Source of the DNA: an uncultured Lachnospiraceae bacterium
Lineage (GTDB): Bacteria > Bacillota > Clostridia > Lachnospirales > Lachnospiraceae
Direction: 5' to 3'
Assembly (NCBI GenBank): GCA_949051815.1
Contig: CARQVR010000068.1
Span: forward strand, 1-18,971
DNA: 18,971 nt
Of this stretch, positions 14,932 to 18,971 are shown one piece after another. Below the pieces are notes generated by a model. The model did no database searches and was not told the origin of the DNA. It saw nothing but the letters and a program-made list of their open reading frames with translations. Each line of letters opens with the position of its first letter. Within the stretch, counting starts at the first letter, position 1. The translations under genes and the position numbers were made by a program.

Positions 14932-15330
14932 TTATTTCATCACCGTCTGTAAGTTCTTAAACTCCTGGGAAACACTCTGATAGAGTCCCTGATAAACGAT
15001 CTGGTTCTTCGCCAGATACACGCCCTCTGTATCGGGATCGACATTATTACCGTCTATGCGGTAAGAAAAACCGGCGTAGTCCCTGTATTGAATCGGGTCC
15101 AGACGTCTCATCTTCAAATCCGCCACCTTCGCGTCCATACTCTTATAGCGGGAATGGCGCAGCGCCTTCGCAAGCTGTGTCTCGAAGTTTACATCCTGCC
15201 TCTTGTAGCCCGGTGTATCCACATTTGACAGATTGTTGGAAATCGCCTCATGCCTGAGCGCAGACGCATCCATAGCCTTATCCAGCACATTCACATAATC
15301 AAACGCATTCGTATCCATCAATGAGCTCAT
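14932..15330 (-). CDS. flgB: Proximal rod protein FlgB
   Basis: 132 residues from the ATG at 15330 (MSSLMDTNAFDY); AAGGAG is seven bases upstream. The ATG two codons earlier is too close to that site. The flagellar rod motif RHEAISNNLSNVDTPGYKRQ is at 26-45. First gene of the flagellar run, with a promoter and the codY terminator upstream. Placement directly after codY matches the B. subtilis fla/che operon. Confidence 0.96.
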   Translation of the reverse strand: MSSLMDTNAFDYVNVLDKAMDASALRHEAISNNLSNVDTPGYKRQDVNFETQLAKALRHSRYKSMDAKVADLKMRRLDPIQYRDYAGFSYRIDGNNVDPDTEGVYLAKNQIVYQGLYQSVSQEFKNLQTVMK

Positions 15331-15367
15331 AGTCATACTCCTTCCACGTTAATACAATCCATATTCC

Positions 15368-15395
15368 ATTATAAATAAATTATAAAAAATTACAA
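15368..15395 (-). promoter_or_regulatory. Candidate sigma-A promoter of the flgB operon
   Basis: TTGTAA (-35, 15390-15395), a 16-base AT-rich spacer and a perfect TATAAT (-10, 15368-15373) lie about 40 bases before the flgB start. An additional TATAAT-like hexamer is inside the spacer. No sigma-28-type promoter (TAAA / GCCGATAA) was seen here. Confidence 0.6.
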
Positions 15396-15440
15396 GGTTT
15401 TTCGATTGATTTTCACAAATAAGTGTCTGCGCAAAACAAT

Positions 15441-15487
15441 AAAAAAGGATCCGCGGCGCGCAAAATAGGCGCTTTTCGCAGATCCTT
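15441..15487 (-). terminator. Intrinsic terminator of codY
   Basis: AAGGATCTGCG pairs with CGCGGATCCTT (one G-U pair, 11-bp stem), with an inner GCGC/GCGC pairing in the loop and six T residues following directly on the minus strand. It lies 29 bases after the codY stop, separating codY from the flagellar operon. Confidence 0.85.
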
Positions 15488-15515
15488 CTGCCAGTTATTA
15501 CTAAGCCCTGACTGT

Positions 15516-16301
15516 CTAAAACCTTCCCTGCTCTTTTAACTTTTCCACTTCATCGAACACCACGTCGTTCAGTACTTTAATATAGGTGCCCTTCATCCCC
15601 GAAGACCGGGATTCGATCACGCCCGCGCTCTCGAATTTTCGCAGGGCGTTGACAATCACCGAGCGGGTGATCCCCACCTTATCCGCGATCTTGCTGGCCA
15701 CCAGAATGCCTTCCATGCCGCCCAGCTCGTCAAAAATGTGGGTGATGGCCTCCATCTCCGAAAAGGACAGGGTCGAAATCGCCGATTTCACCACCGCCAC
15801 CTTGCGGTTTTCCTCCGCGTTCTCCTCGCTGACCGCCCGCAGCATCTCAAGACCTACCACCGTAGCGCCGTACTCACACAGAATGATATCGTCGATGTCG
15901 TACTGCTCGTCGCATTTATAAAGGAAAAGACTGCCCAGCCGCTCCCCCGATATCTCAATGGGCGCAATCACCGCCTGAAACCGGCGGATCCCCGGGCTTT
16001 CAAACCCGAGCGTCTCCAGATTGACATTCTCCTTCGTGGAAAGCACCCCCAGAAACCGCTCATTCAACATCGGGTCGATAAAACCGCCCACATGATCCAC
16101 AATCAGCTCCGTGATGGATTCCACCGTGGGCATATCCCCGATGCCAAGAACCTTGCCTTTCCTGCTTACAACCAGCACATTGGAGACCAGAATCTCTTTC
16201 AGCACATCGCAGATGTCGTTAAACACCACCTTGCCCGAATTGTTATTATGTAACAATTTTCCGATTTTTCTGGTCTTGTCTAATAATTGCACGCTGCTCA
16301 T
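15516..16301 (-). CDS. codY: GTP-sensing global transcriptional repressor CodY
   Basis: 261 residues, full family length. An N-terminal GAF-type domain (about 1-155) would bind branched-chain amino acids. It is followed by a linker helix and a C-terminal winged helix-turn-helix with ASKIADKVGITRSVIVNALR (202-221) and KFESAGVIESRSSGMKGTYI (222-241), the hallmark CodY DNA-binding segment. GAGAGG precedes the ATG by seven bases. CodY represses starvation-response genes, and in B. subtilis also motility genes, when nutrients are plentiful. A CodY-box-like sequence sits in its own promoter. Confidence 0.97.
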   Translation of the reverse strand: MSSVQLLDKTRKIGKLLHNNNSGKVVFNDICDVLKEILVSNVLVVSRKGKVLGIGDMPTVESITELIVDHVGGFIDPMLNERFLGVLSTKENVNLETLGFESPGIRRFQAVIAPIEISGERLGSLFLYKCDEQYDIDDIILCEYGATVVGLEMLRAVSEENAEENRKVAVVKSAISTLSFSEMEAITHIFDELGGMEGILVASKIADKVGITRSVIVNALRKFESAGVIESRSSGMKGTYIKVLNDVVFDEVEKLKEQGRF

Positions 16302-16347
16302 GAATATACCTCTCGCTCCCTGTAGCCGGTCCGCCTGTAATATTATG

Positions 16348-16376
16348 ATTTTATCACATTATTCAGACAATTTCAA
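16348..16376 (-). promoter_or_regulatory. codY promoter with CodY-box-like operator
   Basis: TTGAAA (-35, 16371-16376), a 17-base spacer and TAAAAT (-10, 16348-16353) form a good sigma-A promoter. Within it, AATTGTCTGAATAAT (minus strand, 16372-16358) matches the published CodY box AATTTTCWGAAAATT at 12 of 15 positions, fitting autorepression. Confidence 0.6.
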
Positions 16377-16449
16377 CGCACAGCGCACAATTAATCTGCA
16401 AATCACATTAAATTTATCAAATATTCCAATTACTCATGTTATCTTTTCA

Positions 16450-18531
16450 CTACGCCTGCGTCTTTTCCTTCGGCATATCCTTGACAAAACCGCAGGATTC
16501 GTCGGCGCATACAAGCTTCGTGCCCTTTTGCAGCATGATGGAGCCGCAGCGGTCGCATTTTTCATCCACCGGTTTCTGCCATACCATAAAGTCGCAGTCC
16601 GGATTGTCAATACAGCCGTAATACTTCCGGCCCTTCTTTGTCTTTTTCAGAACAATATCCTTGCCGCATTTAGGACAGGCTACGCCGATCTTCTCAAAGT
16701 AAGGCTTGGTATTTCTGCAGTCCGGAAAACCGGGACATGCCAGAAATCTGCCGTGAGGCCCGTACTTAATCACCATCTGCCTGCCGCAAAGCTCGCAGAA
16801 CTCGTCGGACAGCTCGTCGGCGATCTCCACTTCCTCCAGCTCCTTCTCCGCCTTCTCCACCGCCTCCTGTAAATCGGGGTAGAAATTCTTCACCACCGTC
16901 TTCCACTTGACGCTGCCTTCCTCCACGCCGTCTAAAAGCGCTTCCATGGTCGCGGTAAAATTCACATCCACGATAGAGGGAAACGCGTCCTTCATCATGT
17001 TGTTGACCACCTCGCCAAGCTCCGTCACATAGAGGTTCTTATTTTCTTTTACAATATAGCGTCTCGCCAGTATCGTCGTAATGGTGGGCGCATAGGTACT
17101 CGGCCTGCCGATCCCCAGCTCCTCCATGGCGCGCACGAGGGATGCCTCCGTATAGTGCGGGGCCGGCTGGGTGAAATGCTGCTTCTCCTCCAGCGCAAGC
17201 AGTGTTAAGCCCGTATCCTCCGAAATGCCGCGGATCAGGGTATTGCTCTCCTCTTTGTCCTCCTCCTGCGTGTACACGCTCATAAAACCGTCAAATTTCA
17301 CCTTCGACGCCGCCACGGTGAAGCGGTGCTCCCCGGCGTCTATCTTCACGGAGGTCGTCTCATACTGTGCCGCCGCCATCCGGCTGGCTGCAAACCGTTT
17401 CCATATCAGTTGATAGAGCCGGAACTGGTCTCTGGAGAGAGACTCCTTAATCTCCAGCGGAATCCTGCTGATATCCGTGGGACGGATCGCCTCGTGGGCA
17501 TCCTGAATCTTTTTGTCCGGCTTTTTCTCCCGCTCTACGGCCGCCGCGTACTCCTCTCCGTACTTTTCCGTGATATAGTCTCTGGCTGCCGCCTCGGCCT
17601 CATCGGATATTCTGGTGGAATCGGTACGCAGATAGGTAATGATACCCATGGTGCCGCTTCCCTTGATCTCCACGCCTTCATAGAGCTGCTGCGCCAGACG
17701 CATGGTCTTCTGGGTGGAAAAGTTTAACACCTTGCTGGCCTCCTGCTGGAGCGTGGAAGTCGTGAAGGGCAGAGGCGCTTTCTTAACCCGCTCGCCCGTC
17801 TTTACGGCACTTACCTGATAAACCGCGCCGGAAAGTTCCTTCTTGAGCTGCTCCATCTCCTGCGCGGAAGCGATGGTCCGTTTCTCCGTCTTAGTGCCGT
17901 AGTACTTGGCGGTAAGCGGATTTCTCTCCCCCTCCACCTTAAGGCTTGCATCCAGCGTCCAGTACTCCTCCGGGATAAAGGCGCCGATCTCCTCTTCCCT
18001 GTCGCAGATAATCCGGAGCGCAACAGACTGCACACGTCCGGCGGACAGCCCTCTCTTCACCTTCGCCCAAAGAACAGGTGATATTTTATATCCCACCATA
18101 CGGTCCAGACATCTTCTGGCCTGCTGGGCGTCCACCAGATCCATATTGATCTCTCTGGCGTTTTTCAAAGACTCTTTCACCGCCGTCTTCGTAATCTCGT
18201 TGAACGTAATGCGGTACACCTTCTTATTTTCCAGTTTCAGGGCAAAAAACAGATGCCACGATATAGCCTCGCCTTCGCGGTCCGGGTCGGTTGCCAGATA
18301 GACTTTCTCCGCCTTCTTCACTTCCTTGCGCAGATTCGCCAGAATGTCGCCCTTGCCCCGGATCGTGATGTACTTCGGTTCAAAGTCGTTCTCCACGTCG
18401 ATTCCCAGAACACTTCTGGGCAGATCTCTCACATGCCCCTGACTGGCCGCCACCTCATAGTTCGCGCCCAAAAATTTTTTGATGGTCTTCACCTTCGCCG
18501 GTGACTCCACAATTACCAGATATTTAGCCAT
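16450..18531 (-). CDS. topA: DNA topoisomerase I (type IA)
   Basis: 693 residues from the ATG at 18531 (MAKYLVIVESPAK); GGGG lies seven bases upstream, while the ATG two codons earlier is too close. The TOPRIM domain has the metal-binding TDPDREGE at 81-88. The catalytic Tyr is at about 300 in GIITYLRTDSTR, and the arm motif RRCLDRMVGYKISP at 139-152. Three C-terminal Cys4-type zinc ribbons start at about 579, 619 and 659 (CELCG, CPKCG, CDRCG). The enzyme relaxes negative supercoils by single-strand passage. topA also lies upstream of codY in B. subtilis, there separated by several genes that are absent here. Confidence 0.97.
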   Translation of the reverse strand: MAKYLVIVESPAKVKTIKKFLGANYEVAASQGHVRDLPRSVLGIDVENDFEPKYITIRGKGDILANLRKEVKKAEKVYLATDPDREGEAISWHLFFALKLENKKVYRITFNEITKTAVKESLKNAREINMDLVDAQQARRCLDRMVGYKISPVLWAKVKRGLSAGRVQSVALRIICDREEEIGAFIPEEYWTLDASLKVEGERNPLTAKYYGTKTEKRTIASAQEMEQLKKELSGAVYQVSAVKTGERVKKAPLPFTTSTLQQEASKVLNFSTQKTMRLAQQLYEGVEIKGSGTMGIITYLRTDSTRISDEAEAAARDYITEKYGEEYAAAVEREKKPDKKIQDAHEAIRPTDISRIPLEIKESLSRDQFRLYQLIWKRFAASRMAAAQYETTSVKIDAGEHRFTVAASKVKFDGFMSVYTQEEDKEESNTLIRGISEDTGLTLLALEEKQHFTQPAPHYTEASLVRAMEELGIGRPSTYAPTITTILARRYIVKENKNLYVTELGEVVNNMMKDAFPSIVDVNFTATMEALLDGVEEGSVKWKTVVKNFYPDLQEAVEKAEKELEEVEIADELSDEFCELCGRQMVIKYGPHGRFLACPGFPDCRNTKPYFEKIGVACPKCGKDIVLKKTKKGRKYYGCIDNPDCDFMVWQKPVDEKCDRCGSIMLQKGTKLVCADESCGFVKDMPKEKTQA

Positions 18532-18584
18532 AGTCATTCCCCTGTCCGTATCATTCTAAGGTTATACCCTGTCTAACGTGCAAC

Positions 18585-18613
18585 ACTATACACCAAATCG
18601 CACGCGGTTGCAA
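18585..18613 (-). promoter_or_regulatory. Sigma-A-like promoter of topA
   Basis: TTGCAA (18608-18613), a 17-base spacer and TATAGT (18585-18590) lie about 55 bases before the topA start, downstream of the terminator at 18636-18670. Good spacing and near-consensus boxes; not tested. Confidence 0.6.
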
Positions 18614-18635
18614 GGGTAAATTGCCATTCTGCATA

Positions 18636-18670
18636 CGAAAACTGAAAACAGGCGGTTTTCTCCCCGCCTG
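18636..18670 (-). terminator. Intrinsic terminator of the 55-residue gene
   Basis: CAGGCGG (minus strand, 18670-18664) pairs with CCGCCTG (18655-18649) around an eight-base purine-rich loop and is followed by TTTTCAGTTTTC. Located eight bases after the stop of the small gene, it separates that gene from topA. Confidence 0.75.
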
Positions 18671-18678
18671 CCTTTTGC

Positions 18679-18846
18679 TCACCGATTCAATGATTTTTCC
18701 AGTCTTTCCATAATCCGGCCATACTTTTTTACATATCTTTCGTCTTCCCCGGCTTCTTTGTACTCGTTCAGCTCCTCAAGATCCTCTTTCATCGCTTCCA
18801 CAAAATCCTTATACTGGTTGTCCGTCATTCCCATGGTTTCTTCCAT
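18679..18846 (-). CDS. Hypothetical 55-residue acidic helical protein
   Basis: The frame reads MEETMGMTDNQYKDFVEAMK and continues through EDLEELNEYKEAGEDERYVK to a stop at 18681-18679. It is highly charged, predicted almost wholly helical, with no Cys, signal peptide or membrane segment. GGGAG lies eight bases before the ATG, a near-consensus promoter is upstream and a terminator follows, so it looks like a true monocistronic gene. I do not recognise the family; a small regulatory or adaptor protein is possible but unsupported. Confidence 0.75.
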   Translation of the reverse strand: MEETMGMTDNQYKDFVEAMKEDLEELNEYKEAGEDERYVKKYGRIMERLEKSLNR

Positions 18847-18887
18847 TTGTATCACTCCCTCCCTTCGGATATCCCGCCTTTAAAATG

Positions 18888-18916
18888 ATTATAGGTAAAG
18901 CACAAAAACCGGTCAA
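18888..18916 (-). promoter_or_regulatory. Sigma-A promoter of the 55-residue gene
   Basis: TTGACC (-35, 18911-18916), a 17-base spacer and a perfect TATAAT (-10, 18888-18893), about 40 bases before the ATG at 18846. The strongest promoter match in the window. Confidence 0.7.
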
Positions 18917-18971
18917 GCGCGGGAGTTTGACAGTTGAATATTTATAAAAGTACTTGCAGGTTGCGTAAAAC

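Noticed and set aside
15408..15422. CodY box upstream of flgB
   Set aside because: GATTTTCACAAATAA matches the consensus at only about 10 of 15 positions with poor symmetry, too weak to call in AT-rich DNA.

Overview
The window looks like a chromosomal segment from a motile, Gram-positive anaerobe of the Clostridia, most likely the Lachnospiraceae. This rests on the gene order topA-codY-flgB, the clostridial-type fla/che gene content, and the resemblance of the proteins to that family. No search was run, so the family-level placement is an inference. Every real gene lies on the minus strand, so the natural reading direction is from high to low coordinates.

Upstream block (18971 to about 15440): a 55-residue hypothetical gene with its own promoter and terminator, then topA (DNA topoisomerase I) with a clear sigma-A-like promoter, then codY (GTP/branched-chain amino acid-sensing global repressor). 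codY has a promoter whose spacer contains a good match to a CodY box, and a terminator follows the gene.

Flagellar block (15395 to 2518): one long co-directional run, flgB-flgC-fliE-fliF-fliG-fliH-fliI-fliJ-motE-like-fliK-flgD-flagellar operon protein-flgE. It encodes the proximal rod, MS ring, rotor switch FliG, export ATPase complex FliH/I/J, hook-length ruler FliK, hook cap FlgD and hook protein FlgE. A sigma-A-like promoter sits in front of flgB. Most junctions are tight, but the longer gaps hold hairpins, including a 96-bp multi-arm structured repeat between fliK and flgD. Adjacency to codY matches Bacillus subtilis, where codY also lies directly before flgB.

Inserted region (about 2527 to 530): between flgE and the next operon gene flbD (cut by the window edge) lies about 2 kb of visibly AT-rich DNA. 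It holds a dead IS5/IS1182-type transposase (N-terminus missing, internal deletion removing the first catalytic Asp motif, frameshift) and a small secreted-protein gene with its own promoter. The insert is bracketed by two identical 224-bp copies of the 3' end of flgE. Both copies finish with the residues L-K-R-stop, but in different synonymous codons. This is the most unusual signal in the window: it looks like a unit that entered the 3' end of flgE and re-supplied the end of the reading frame, leaving the old end as a remnant next to flbD. Several inverted and direct repeats are concentrated in and around this insert.
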